A stretch of 64,000 nt of DNA from an uncultured Campylobacterales bacterium. GTDB taxonomy: Bacteria; Campylobacterota; Campylobacteria; Campylobacterales; Arcobacteraceae. Position numbers and translations under genes: made by a program. The stretch covers positions 310,001-374,000 of the forward strand of contig CANLWY010000002.1 in NCBI GenBank assembly GCA_947494995.1. Direction: 5' to 3'. Below the pieces are notes generated by a model. That model did not search any database. It saw nothing but the letters and a program-made list of their open reading frames with translations, and was not told the DNA's origin. This document shows positions 46,712 through 53,968 of this stretch, in pieces; position 1 is the first letter of the stretch; each line of letters begins with the position of its first letter.

Positions 46712-47308
46712 CTAATTATGAAACTGCTTAATTAATTCTAAGGTTTCTAAATCTTTTTTTCTTCCTCTTTGCTCTAAATGTTCACAAACTCTTTTATATC
46801 TTTTTTCATTAAAGTGTTGCCCTAAATAAAACTTTGCACTTATCTCTTTTTTTACTAACTTATAAATACAAGTTGCATTTACAATTTTTTGATACATCTC
46901 ATCATCTAAAGATTTATAACCACCCTCTTTTTGATATTTTTCCATCAAAGAAGTTAAAGCTTTTATCTTTTCATTATAATCTTCCACAAACTCAATTTGT
47001 CCATCAATTATAACAGACTTATAAAGATGTGTAGCAGGACTAGCATCTCCTTTATCATTTGAAAAGTAAGAGGGAAGAAAAGATATAGGCTCAACTACAT
47101 TAAAAGAACCATAAGGATTTGATTCCATTATAGATATTTTTTTACCCTTTTTTGCACCATGAAAATAGATATTTCCATCTTGTTCAACAAAATTAATTGG
47201 TAAAGAATAAGGCTTATTATCCATACAAAGAGCTAAATTACCAAATTCAACATAATCTAAAACCTCTTTTATCATCTCTTCATTTCTTATCTCAAAAGCT
47301 TTTTTCAT
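46712..47308 (-). CDS. Pyridoxamine 5'-phosphate oxidase-like flavin protein
   Basis: Split-barrel FMN-binding protein of the NimA/PNPOx-like family. Seen: EVLDYVEFGNLALCMDNKPYSLPINFVEQDGNIYFHGAKKGKK, the usual barrel beginning (residues ~12-55), and SVIIDGQIEFVEDYNEKIKALTSLMEKYQ (~115-143). The frame extends to 47332 inside the DJ-1 gene, but the ATG at 47308 starts MKKAFEIRNEEM two bases after the DJ-1 stop region and is preferred. Its setting next to a MocR regulator, a family that often controls B6 metabolism, hints at a B6-related role (inference). Confidence 0.8.
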   Translation of the reverse strand: MKKAFEIRNEEMIKEVLDYVEFGNLALCMDNKPYSLPINFVEQDGNIYFHGAKKGKKISIMESNPYGSFNVVEPISFLPSYFSNDKGDASPATHLYKSVIIDGQIEFVEDYNEKIKALTSLMEKYQKEGGYKSLDDEMYQKIVNATCIYKLVKKEISAKFYLGQHFNEKRYKRVCEHLEQRGRKKDLETLELIKQFHN

Positions 47309-47309
47309 C

Positions 47310-47894
47310 TTAATTATTTCTACTCCAATCAAACTGCATTTTTCTTGCTACTTTTAAAGCTAATTCTTCATCTTTTATTTTAGATACTAAATGCAAACTC
47401 ATATCGATTCCTGCTGAAATACCTGCTGATGTTACAATATCTCCTTCATCAACCCATCTTACATCTTCAACAACATCAAGTAAAGGATAATCATTTTTTA
47501 AATCAGATATATCTTCCCAATGAGTTGTAACTTTATGGTTTGTTATAACATTAGCTTCAGCTAAAAGGAAAGCACCTGTACACACGGAAGCTATAAGTTT
47601 TACTTTTTTAGACTCTTCTTCAATCCATTTAATAACTGAACTCTTTTTTAACTCATGGATATGAACTCCACCAACTACAACTAAAACATCTAATGAAGGA
47701 TGATCTTCAAAAGTAAAATGTGTATTAACTCTATATCCACCTCTAGCAATAATCGTTTTTTCCTTTTCACTAAGTAAAAATACATTAAATTTTTCATCTT
47801 CTTGCAAAAATCTTGAAGCCACAGAAAAGACTTCAAAAGGACCAGAAAAATCTAAAACTTCTGCTTCTTCATAAATATAAATACCTATATTCAT
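47310..47894 (-). CDS. DJ-1/PfpI family (GlxA-like) glutamine amidotransferase-like protein
   Basis: 194-residue class I glutamine amidotransferase-like protein. It starts IGIYIYEEAEVLDFSGPFEVFSVASRF, with the conserved Glu of DJ-1 near residue 17. The nucleophile elbow is LIASVCTGAFLLAEA with Cys, followed by VTTHWEDISDLKNDYP. It lacks the C-terminal AraC domain found in GlxA-type regulators, so it is the enzyme-only type, possibly a glyoxalase/deglycase or an isonitrile-hydratase-like enzyme. First gene of the operon facing away from the MocR regulator. Confidence 0.85.
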   Translation of the reverse strand: MNIGIYIYEEAEVLDFSGPFEVFSVASRFLQEDEKFNVFLLSEKEKTIIARGGYRVNTHFTFEDHPSLDVLVVVGGVHIHELKKSSVIKWIEEESKKVKLIASVCTGAFLLAEANVITNHKVTTHWEDISDLKNDYPLLDVVEDVRWVDEGDIVTSAGISAGIDMSLHLVSKIKDEELALKVARKMQFDWSRNN

Positions 47895-47983
47895 TTTATT
47901 TCCTTTTTAAGTTTTTTGAGTACTATATCAGATAACTGTACTTATGACAAGTGCCAAATTGTTTAAGATTTATGGGGACAGAT

Positions 47984-49366
47984 ATGTATTTAATTGACCA
48001 AGCAGCGAAAAAACCTTTATGTGTTCAACTCTATACACAAATGAAAAAAGATATTGTAGAAAATTATAAAGTGGGAGAGAAAATTCCTTCTATTAGAAAA
48101 ATATGTTCTACTTACAATTTAAGTAAAAATACTGTAGAAACTGCCTATTCTCAACTTGTAGTAGAAGGTTTTGTAGATAGTATTCCTAGAAGTGGCTATA
48201 TAGTAACTGATATGTTGTATAAAGAGTTTGAAGAGAAAAAACATACATACAATGAAGAAAAAAAAGAAGAGATACTATATGATTTTTTTCCTGCAAGATT
48301 ATCAAAAGATTCATTTCCTTTAAAATTGTGGAAAAGAATATATTCAAAAGTGATTGATGACTCAATAGATTTTGGTATGTATCAAGAAGGACAAGGAGAG
48401 TTAGGACTACGTGAACAAATAGCCTCTTATCTTATAAAATCAAGAGGTGTAAAATGTTATGCTAAGCAAATAGTTATTTGTAATAGTTTTGCAGACTCTA
48501 TGGGATTAATATCTCGACTTTTAAAAGATGAGTATAAAAGTTTTGCAATAGAATCTCCAGGTTATCATATAGCTAGAAAAGTTTTTGACTCCAATAACTA
48601 TAAAATAAAAGACATCCCTCTTACAAAAGATGGCATAGATTTAAAACTATTAAAAGAGTCCAAATCAAAACTTGTATATATTACTCCTTCTCATCAATAT
48701 CCAACTGGTATAACAATGCCCATATCAAAAAGACAAAAGCTTTTAGAATGGGCAGAAGAAAGAAATGGATATATTATAGAAGATGATTATGATAGTGAAT
48801 TAAATTATGAAAATAGACCTATTCCCTCTTTACAAGGACTTGACAAAAATGACAGGGTTATTTATATAGGTACTTTTTCAAAATCCCTATCTCCTGCAAT
48901 AAGAGTTGCTTATATGGTTTTACCAAAAACAGTTCTTGAAAAGTTTAAAAACTTTTATGAATATAGAGCTTCAAGAGTTTGTATAACAACACAAAAAGTT
49001 TTAGAGAAATTTATTGAAGATGGACATTGGGATAGACATTTACGTAAAATAAGAACACTAAATAAAAAAAAACATAATCTTATGAAAAAGTGTCTAAAAG
49101 ATACTCTATCAAATACAATAAAAATAGAATCCCAAGGCGCAGGTTTGGCAATTTTGATAAATCCAAAAGTTCCAATGGACTGGGAAAAGTTAGATTTATT
49201 AGCTAAAAAAGAAAAAATAAAACTATATTATGCAAAAGAACGTACAAGTGATAAATGGCAAGCTCTAATGATGGGGTTTGGTGGATTAAAAGAAGAAGAG
49301 ATAGAAGCAGCTATAAATACCTTTTCAGGTATTTGGTTTCAATCAATTATTGATTTAAAAAGTTAG
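47984..49366 (+). CDS. MocR-family regulator (GntR DNA-binding plus aminotransferase domain)
   Basis: PLP-binding transcription factor. The N-terminal winged helix shows QLYTQMKKDIVENYKVGEKIPSIRKIC (~10-36) and LSKNTVETAYSQLVVEGFVDSIPRSGYIV, the GntR pattern. The rest is a fold-type I aminotransferase with YITPSHQYPTGITMP, EDDYDSELNYE and the PLP-lysine motif GTFSKSLSPAIRVAY. The frame is open from a GTG at 47951, but the ATG at 47984 follows GGGGA at normal spacing and gives the standard MYLIDQAAKKP start. Divergent from DJ-1, PNPOx-like and rhodanese genes across ~90 bases, so it likely regulates them. Confidence 0.9.
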   Translation: MYLIDQAAKKPLCVQLYTQMKKDIVENYKVGEKIPSIRKICSTYNLSKNTVETAYSQLVVEGFVDSIPRSGYIVTDMLYKEFEEKKHTYNEEKKEEILYDFFPARLSKDSFPLKLWKRIYSKVIDDSIDFGMYQEGQGELGLREQIASYLIKSRGVKCYAKQIVICNSFADSMGLISRLLKDEYKSFAIESPGYHIARKVFDSNNYKIKDIPLTKDGIDLKLLKESKSKLVYITPSHQYPTGITMPISKRQKLLEWAEERNGYIIEDDYDSELNYENRPIPSLQGLDKNDRVIYIGTFSKSLSPAIRVAYMVLPKTVLEKFKNFYEYRASRVCITTQKVLEKFIEDGHWDRHLRKIRTLNKKKHNLMKKCLKDTLSNTIKIESQGAGLAILINPKVPMDWEKLDLLAKKEKIKLYYAKERTSDKWQALMMGFGGLKEEEIEAAINTFSGIWFQSIIDLKS

Positions 49367-50105
49367 CTAAACTATCCGTGTATTCATTAAATAAAGTGAT
49401 ATCATTATGATTTGCATTTTGAATTAAAATAATATCCAAATGATCTTTTTTAAATGCCTTTATTAGATTTTCTGTTCTTTGAGAATTGATAACTTCATCT
49501 TTTGCTCCATATACTATCAAAGTCTTGGCATTTATATTTTGTACATAGTTAATAGACTCAAATTTATCTTTTAACAATAAACTAACAGGTAAAAGCATAT
49601 ATGCATCTTTTGCAACATTTAAAATACTATCAAAAGGAGTTACTAATACTAACTTTTCAATCTCTCTTTGTGAAGCTACATAACTTGCAACTCCTGAGCC
49701 AAGACTTCTGCCCATAAGAGAAACTGTTTTATATTCTGTTTTAATATTATCAAAGATATTTAAAGCATCTTTAAAAAGATTATCTTGGGTAGGATTTCCC
49801 TCACTTTTTCCATAACCTCTATAGTTGATTAGATAAACGGTTCTATCCATAAATTGCTTTTTAAAAAAATCAATATTTTGCTCAATATTTTCCGCATTTC
49901 CACCATAATAGATTAAAGCTTTTTCTTGTCCTTTATTTACAACCCAGCCTTGAAGTCTATAGGAATTGGATTCAAAATAAACCTCTTTAGTACCCTCTAT
50001 TTTGGTATAAGAAGTAGGAAAATATAGTAAATTTCTCTGAGAAATATACATAATTAAAGATATACCCATATACACAAAAACTGTTGTAAATAATATTTGC
50101 TTCAT
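49347..50105 (-). CDS. Membrane-anchored alpha/beta hydrolase (Bem46/YfhR-like)
   Basis: Serine hydrolase of the BEM46/YfhR group. N-terminal anchor LFTTVFVYMGISLIMYI, then RNLLYFPTSYTKIEG, the oxyanion region LIYYGGNAENIEQN, NYRGYGKSEGNPTQ, the nucleophile elbow LMGRSLGSGVASYV (Ser), IVYGAKDEVI (Asp), and ILIQNANHNDI (His). 252 residues, typical. Its 3' end overlaps the convergent MocR gene by 20 bases. It lies 5 bases downstream of the SelW-like selenoprotein gene, probably in one transcript. Substrate unknown. Confidence 0.87.
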   Translation of the reverse strand: MKQILFTTVFVYMGISLIMYISQRNLLYFPTSYTKIEGTKEVYFESNSYRLQGWVVNKGQEKALIYYGGNAENIEQNIDFFKKQFMDRTVYLINYRGYGKSEGNPTQDNLFKDALNIFDNIKTEYKTVSLMGRSLGSGVASYVASQREIEKLVLVTPFDSILNVAKDAYMLLPVSLLLKDKFESINYVQNINAKTLIVYGAKDEVINSQRTENLIKAFKKDHLDIILIQNANHNDITLFNEYTDSLANFLNQ

Positions 50106-50110
50106 TTTAG

Positions 50111-50341
50111 TTAAAGATTTAACTCTTTAATACGCTTAGTAATTTCAAAAATTCTTGGAAATTCTTGCGTGATATTTTTATCGTAGATAAGTTTTTCATC
50201 TACAAATACCTTAAAATCAATCTGTGCATTTTTTTGTATTTTAATATTCGACTCAGGGAAGCTCTCCCTTATTTCCTCTTCTACCCTAGAAGCTCTTGAC
50301 GAATATGTTCATTTTCCACAATAATAAATTTCTACATTCAT
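50111..50341 (-). CDS. SelW-like (Rdx family) selenoprotein with in-frame TGA
   Basis: A 76-residue thioredoxin-like protein that ordinary gene calling misses. Reading ATG (50341) through a TGA at 50311-50309 as selenocysteine gives MNVEIYYCGKU TYSSRASRVEE, which places U exactly in the CxxU redox motif of the SelW/Rdx family, followed by the expected family pattern (SFPESNIKIQKN, FKVFVDEKLIYDK, FPRIFEITKRIKEL) and a TAA at 50113. A 6-bp hairpin with GGG loop begins 17 bases after the TGA, as in bacterial SECIS elements. Likely a cytosolic thiol/selenol oxidoreductase. A nonsense mutation is unlikely, because the rest is intact and the stop falls on the catalytic residue. Confidence 0.85.
50278..50292 (-). 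promoter_or_regulatory. Bacterial SECIS-like hairpin
   Basis: In the RNA, stem CUUCUA / UAGAAG with loop GGG. The loop starts 22 bases after the UGA, within the 16-37 base window known for bacterial SECIS elements, and carries the required guanines. A second hairpin (AGGGAG / UUCCCU) follows further downstream. Confidence 0.75.
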
Positions 50342-50422
50342 TTGTAATCCTTTTAACTAGACAATTATAACAAAACAAAACTATTTTTAATAAGTAATAT
50401 TAATATTACATTAAATTTAATT

Positions 50423-50428
50423 TATAAT
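50423..50428 (+). promoter_or_regulatory. Candidate -10 box for the DUF4920 gene
   Basis: TATAAT in TTTATAATTT, 39 bases before the ATG at 50467; divergent from the selenoprotein gene. Confidence 0.4.
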
Positions 50429-50466
50429 TTGCTATTATTATTTTAAATTAATTTATGGAGAAAAAT

Positions 50467-50913
50467 ATGAGAATATTATCTATTACATTAGCTCTATTAG
50501 TAGCTTTAAGTTCAAATCTTTTTGCAAAAGATAAAGTTTATGGAGAAGGTATTTCTTTAACAAATATTACAAAAGTATCAGAAATTTTGGCAAAACCTGA
50601 AGAGTTTGAAGGGAAAAAAGTTCTTATAGAAGGAATGATTACTGGTGTATGTGAAGCAAGAGGATGCTGGATGAGTATTGCAAGTGACAAAAACTTTCAA
50701 GAGATTAAAATCAAAGTTTTAGATGGAGTAATTGTTTTCCCTATGAGTGCATATGGAAAAGTTGCAAAAGTTGAAGGTGTAGTAGAAGATTCAGCAAATT
50801 TAGATGCTTATGAAAAAAAGCATTATAAAGGGAATGAAGCAAAACATAAAAAATATAAGCAAAATGAACCTAGTTATAGAATTAGAGTATCTGGTGCAAT
50901 TATATCAGAGTAA
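50467..50913 (+). CDS. Exported DUF4920-family protein
   Basis: Small periplasmic protein with signal peptide RILSITLALLVALSSNLFA and one DUF4920 domain: KVYGEGISLTNITKVSEIL, GKKVLIEGMITGVCEARGCWMSIA (the conserved GVCxxxGCWM with two Cys) and FPMSAYGKVAKVEGVVE. Probably an OB-like fold; the Cys pair suggests metal or redox binding (inference). The first in-frame ATG is 50455, but GGAG then lies inside the coding part; the ATG at 50467 uses that GGAG as its Shine-Dalgarno and starts the signal peptide. Three bases upstream of the PepSY-type gene. Confidence 0.8.
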   Translation: MRILSITLALLVALSSNLFAKDKVYGEGISLTNITKVSEILAKPEEFEGKKVLIEGMITGVCEARGCWMSIASDKNFQEIKIKVLDGVIVFPMSAYGKVAKVEGVVEDSANLDAYEKKHYKGNEAKHKKYKQNEPSYRIRVSGAIISE

Positions 50914-50916
50914 TTT

Positions 50917-51474
50917 ATGAATTTAAAAAAGATAAATTTTGTACTTCATCGTGATATTGGATATTTATGTATAGGATTAACTATACTCTATGCAATATCA
51001 GGTGTTGCTGTTAATCATATTGATGACTGGAATCCTTCTTATGAGATTACAAAACAAAGTCAAAATATAGGGAAAGTTGAGAGAAAATCTGTTATTCTTA
51101 CAAAAGAAGAAGTTTTAGAAGTTTTAAAGAAAGTTGGTGCAACACAAGAGTTTAAAAACTATCACCAACCAAGAGAAAATAAACTAAATATCTTTCTAGT
51201 AGATAATAAAATAAATGTCAATCTAAAAACAGGTGAAGTAGAACAAACAATTTCTAAAAGACGTTTTTTACTTTTTGAATCAAATTTTTTACACCTAAAT
51301 CATCCAAAAAAACTTTGGACTTATATAGCTGATTTATATGCCATTGGGCTTTTGATTCTTGCTATTACAGCTTTTATTATGATGTTTGTTAAAAAGAAAA
51401 TCAAATATAGAGAAATAGGACTAACAGCGGTAGGTTTCTTAATACCCATCGTATTTTTGGTACTATACCTATAA
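50917..51474 (+). CDS. PepSY-associated transmembrane helix protein
   Basis: Inner-membrane protein of the PepSY-TM family. It begins KINFVLHRDIGYLCIGLTILYAISGVAVN (TM1, with the family's H-R-x-x-G motif), then a periplasmic PepSY-like domain (VILTKEEVLEVLKKVGA ... INVNLKTGEVEQTISKRR), then FLHLNHPKKLWTYIADLYAIGLLILAITAFIMMF (His plus TM2) and a final TM3. Such proteins often have heme- or iron-related reductase roles. Cotranscribed with the DUF4920 gene and followed 9 bases later by a LysE-type gene. Confidence 0.85.
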   Translation: MNLKKINFVLHRDIGYLCIGLTILYAISGVAVNHIDDWNPSYEITKQSQNIGKVERKSVILTKEEVLEVLKKVGATQEFKNYHQPRENKLNIFLVDNKINVNLKTGEVEQTISKRRFLLFESNFLHLNHPKKLWTYIADLYAIGLLILAITAFIMMFVKKKIKYREIGLTAVGFLIPIVFLVLYL

Positions 51475-51483
51475 AGGAAATAA

Positions 51484-52113
51484 ATGGAAAATGTTTTAGA
51501 ATTTTGGGTCTTGTATATTATAACTGTATTTGTAGCATCAATTATCCCTGGCCCTAGTATGCTTTTAGCACTAACACATGGACTAAAATATGGAACAAAA
51601 ATATCTATTGCTACAGCTTTAGGAAATACTACAGCTTCAATGATACAGGCAACTATAGCTGTTACAGGACTAGGAATAGTTCTAACTACATCTACTACAC
51701 TTTTTATGATAATAAAATATGCAGGTGCTTTATACCTAATCTATTTAGGAATAAAACTATTTAAAACACCATTTCATATAGAGAGTCAAAATAGCCCAAA
51801 AAAAGAAGATGTAAAACTAAAAAAACTATTTACAGAAGCTTTTATAGTAGCAGCATCAAATCCAAAAGCACTAGTATTTTTCACAGCACTATTCCCTCAG
51901 TTTATAAATGAAGGACAAAATAACTTACTACACTACTCTTTACTTGTACTAATTCTTGGGATTATAGCATTTATTTGTATGATGATTTATTCTGTTAGTG
52001 CTTATTTTATAAAAGATGCATTTAATAAAACTTCCTTATCTAAATATTTTGGAAAAGTAATAGGAAGTCTATTTATAAGCTTAGGTGCAGGACTAGCGTT
52101 AGTTAGAAAGTAG
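51484..52113 (+). CDS. LysE/RhtB-family amino-acid exporter
   Basis: Six-helix exporter of 209 residues. The family hallmark IIPGPSMLLALTHGLKYGTKISIATALGNTTAS lies in TM1-2 (residues ~20-52), followed by KYAGALYLIYLGIKLFK and a cytoplasmic loop, then FIVAASNPKALVFFTALFPQF, another RhtB-type motif. The substrate (homoserine, threonine, leucine or similar) cannot be told. It overlaps the 3' end of the convergent vanZ-like gene by 15 bases. Confidence 0.9.
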   Translation: MENVLEFWVLYIITVFVASIIPGPSMLLALTHGLKYGTKISIATALGNTTASMIQATIAVTGLGIVLTTSTTLFMIIKYAGALYLIYLGIKLFKTPFHIESQNSPKKEDVKLKKLFTEAFIVAASNPKALVFFTALFPQFINEGQNNLLHYSLLVLILGIIAFICMMIYSVSAYFIKDAFNKTSLSKYFGKVIGSLFISLGAGLALVRK

Positions 52114-52440
52114 TTTTTTAGTAAAAATACCTAAAACTGTACCTATAACAAGACCTAAACTGTTTGCTAACATATCTAGCCATTCTCCATAACGATTTAC
52201 ATATGGTTGAATCAATTCAATCATACCACTACAAAACAAGAAGAAAAGCATAAGAAATATCCAATTTTTTGGTAATCTAAAAGCAACAGGAAATGCTAGT
52301 GCAGCATATGCAATAAAATGATGTGTCTTATCAGTTCCAGGCACATCAGGCAGTTTATCAGCAGGATATAAAGATAAAGTCGTAATACAAAGAAGTATAA
52401 AAATACTTATTTTTAAATAGTGTTCGTCTAATAGTTTCAT
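52099..52440 (-). CDS. VanZ-like small membrane protein
   Basis: 113 residues with three or four membrane helices (HYLKISIFILLCITTLSLYPA, HHFIAYAALAFPVAF, WIFLMLFFLFCSGMIELIQPYV, MLANSLGLVIGTVLGIF). The segments DKTHHFIAYAALAF, GMIELIQPYVNRYGEWLDMLANSLG are the VanZ/phosphotransbutyrylase-like signature. Despite the name, most members have no link to glycopeptide resistance. The promoter at 52448-52453 puts the transcript start at or next to the ATG. Confidence 0.82.
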   Translation of the reverse strand: MKLLDEHYLKISIFILLCITTLSLYPADKLPDVPGTDKTHHFIAYAALAFPVAFRLPKNWIFLMLFFLFCSGMIELIQPYVNRYGEWLDMLANSLGLVIGTVLGIFTKKLLSN

Positions 52441-52447
52441 TATTTGG

Positions 52448-52453
52448 ATTATA
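52448..52453 (-). promoter_or_regulatory. vanZ-like promoter -10, predicted leaderless
   Basis: Minus-strand TATAAT followed by CCAAATA and then the ATG at 52440, seven bases apart. Second candidate leaderless gene in the window. Confidence 0.5.
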
Positions 52454-52500
52454 TAGTTTTTTAAGTTAAAAAAATCTCATAGTTTAATTAAAATATAACT

Positions 52501-52554
52501 CAAACTTTTCTTGGGCAAATTTTTTAACATCATATTGGTATATTTGATACGTCT
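52501..52554. repeat. 54-bp direct repeat, displaced copy
   Basis: The first 49 bases are identical to 55610-55658, then one mismatch and four more matches. It matches the 3' part of the modE-like gene; here it reads TYQIYQYDVKKFAQEKFELYFN and a stop on the minus strand, a detached C-terminal remnant. Forms one boundary of the 3-kb accessory segment. Confidence 0.85.
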
Positions 52555-52731
52555 AGAGAAAAGGAGAAAAGGTGACAGTCCCCTTTATCTGATATGCTTC
52601 ACTTGCTTCATTTGTAGCTATTATAAATCCTATGGCTGTACCTATTGGTCCTAGTCTTCTTATAATGCCTTTATAATTAACCCTATCTGTTTCTGTATTT
52701 CTTCATTTGCTTTTTCTATAGTATATGCCAT
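52553..52731 (-). pseudogene. Frameshifted gene remnant beside the repeat
   Basis: Starts MAYTIEKANEEIQKQIG, its ATG overlapping the stop of the 162-residue gene (TAATG). A stop follows after 23 residues, but adding one G to the GGG run (plus-strand CCC at 52681-52683) restores a frame that continues VNYKGIIRRLGPIGTAIGF and IIATNEASEAYQIKG until it runs into the palindrome and the 54-bp repeat. The hydrophobic, glycine-rich part recalls C-terminal regions of secreted toxins or holin-like proteins, but no family is recognised. Both frameshifted and truncated. Confidence 0.55.
52568..52586. repeat. 19-bp imperfect palindrome AAAGGtGACaGTCcCCTTT
   Basis: Symmetric except for one mismatch pair and the central base. 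The GGGGACTGTC core resembles REP-like palindromes handled by RAYT (IS200-type tyrosine) transposases in other bacteria, but no transposase is in the window. It sits between the displaced repeat and the broken gene, at the junction. Confidence 0.4.
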
Positions 52732-53219
52732 TACTTTTCACCTCTTAAATATTTAACTTCAACATTAATTTCGGAAAGTTGTTTTCCCAAAAACTCATAA
52801 CCTCGTGCAATCATAGCTTCTTTAATAAATTCAATTATTTCCTCTTTTGAAAGTTCTTTAAGTGACTCAGGTTTGTTTATAGATAAAATATCCCATCTCA
52901 TACGAAAAGGTTTTTTATTTATATTTTTACTCCCTTCTTTATTATTTTCATGCATAATTACTTCTATATTCTCCCCCTTGTAATGAAGTACATAATAATC
53001 TTCACCTGTATTCATTGGGGGATTATCATCTTCAGTTCCAATTCCAAGTAGCATAAACCATAAATTTCTCTCCCTATCTACCATCCACGGCTTTTCATCC
53101 ATTAATCCTTCTCGTAAAGCATATCTATCTTTTGCTAATCTTGAATAATGTTGATGTAATTCTCTTATTCCATACTTTTCTATATCTTTTTCAGATACAT
53201 ACTCATTTACAAATCCCAC
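52731..53219 (-). CDS. Hypothetical accessory protein, 162 residues
   Basis: Not recognised. Soluble and charged, with no signal peptide. It has VNEYVSEKDIEKYGIRELHQ at the start, then WMVDRERNLWFMLLGIG (several Trp) and a helical Glu/Lys-rich end (ELSKEEIIEFIKEAMIARGYE). It overlaps the start of the frameshifted gene, so the two were a coupled pair, an arrangement common for effector and immunity genes, though nothing proves it. GGAGAAA lies before the ATG. It lies within the repeat-bounded segment. Confidence 0.6.
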   Translation of the reverse strand: MGFVNEYVSEKDIEKYGIRELHQHYSRLAKDRYALREGLMDEKPWMVDRERNLWFMLLGIGTEDDNPPMNTGEDYYVLHYKGENIEVIMHENNKEGSKNINKKPFRMRWDILSINKPESLKELSKEEIIEFIKEAMIARGYEFLGKQLSEINVEVKYLRGEK

Positions 53220-53318
53220 TTTTTCTCCTTTACATTTTTATTTATTAAATTATCTATCTAAAAATAAATAGATAAAAAACTTACTTCTAACACTTTTGAA
53301 TATTTAAATCTAACTTTA

Positions 53319-53936
53319 CTAATATAACTCTATCTCTTTAAAAATATTAATCCACTCTTTTAACTCTTCTTTAGAAAAAGGAAGTTTATCATTTATCATT
53401 GCATCTCTTTTCCATGAACGATGCATGATATAAAAGTCTTCTTTTCCTTTTATTACTAAGTATAACCCTAGTTCACTAACACCTTTTGGCAGTCCAGCAG
53501 TTATATTGTTTGGTATTTTTTTCAATCCTAAAAGAAACATAACTCCTGTATATTCATATATTTCTACATCTGACAACTCTTTAAATACTAATTGTGAAGA
53601 AGAGATATTTTTCATATTGTTTACTAGTGATAGTTTTATATGATTAGCTGTTAAATCTTCTCTTTGGGCAAGATTCTTAAAACTTTGAATAGTCAACATA
53701 TCTTTCCATGTTTCTAGTTCCTGCTCTTTTGGAATAAACTCCATTATAAAAGCATTTTTTGACTCATTTCTATATGCTCCTTTCCATTTGTTAGGATGTT
53801 TCCACGATAGTGTCTGACTATAGACTTTCATAACACTATTTACGTATTTAACTTTTTCCAATTCAGAAGGGTCTATTATATTCTCCTGTGAATAACTAAA
53901 TATTGCTAAAAGCAATACAACTAATATTTTTCTCAA
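53319..53936 (-). CDS. Exported hypothetical protein, 205 residues
   Basis: Not recognised. Signal peptide RKILVVLLLAIFSYS, then a periplasmic domain with NAFIMEFIPKEQELETWKDMLTIQSFKNLA (residues ~48-77) and YLVIKGKEDFYIMHRSWKR. The pattern of a substrate-like pocket near W, E and a conserved-looking HRSWKR is only descriptive. It directly follows the spermidine-synthase-like gene by 32 bases in the accessory segment. Confidence 0.65.
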   Translation of the reverse strand: MRKILVVLLLAIFSYSQENIIDPSELEKVKYVNSVMKVYSQTLSWKHPNKWKGAYRNESKNAFIMEFIPKEQELETWKDMLTIQSFKNLAQREDLTANHIKLSLVNNMKNISSSQLVFKELSDVEIYEYTGVMFLLGLKKIPNNITAGLPKGVSELGLYLVIKGKEDFYIMHRSWKRDAMINDKLPFSKEELKEWINIFKEIELY

Positions 53937-53968
53937 TTTTTATTCCTTTCTTTAAGTTTTTCTAAGAT

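Noticed and set aside
52099-52440. Glycopeptide resistance function from the VanZ name
   Set aside because: VanZ-like proteins are widespread and there are no vanHAX-type genes here.
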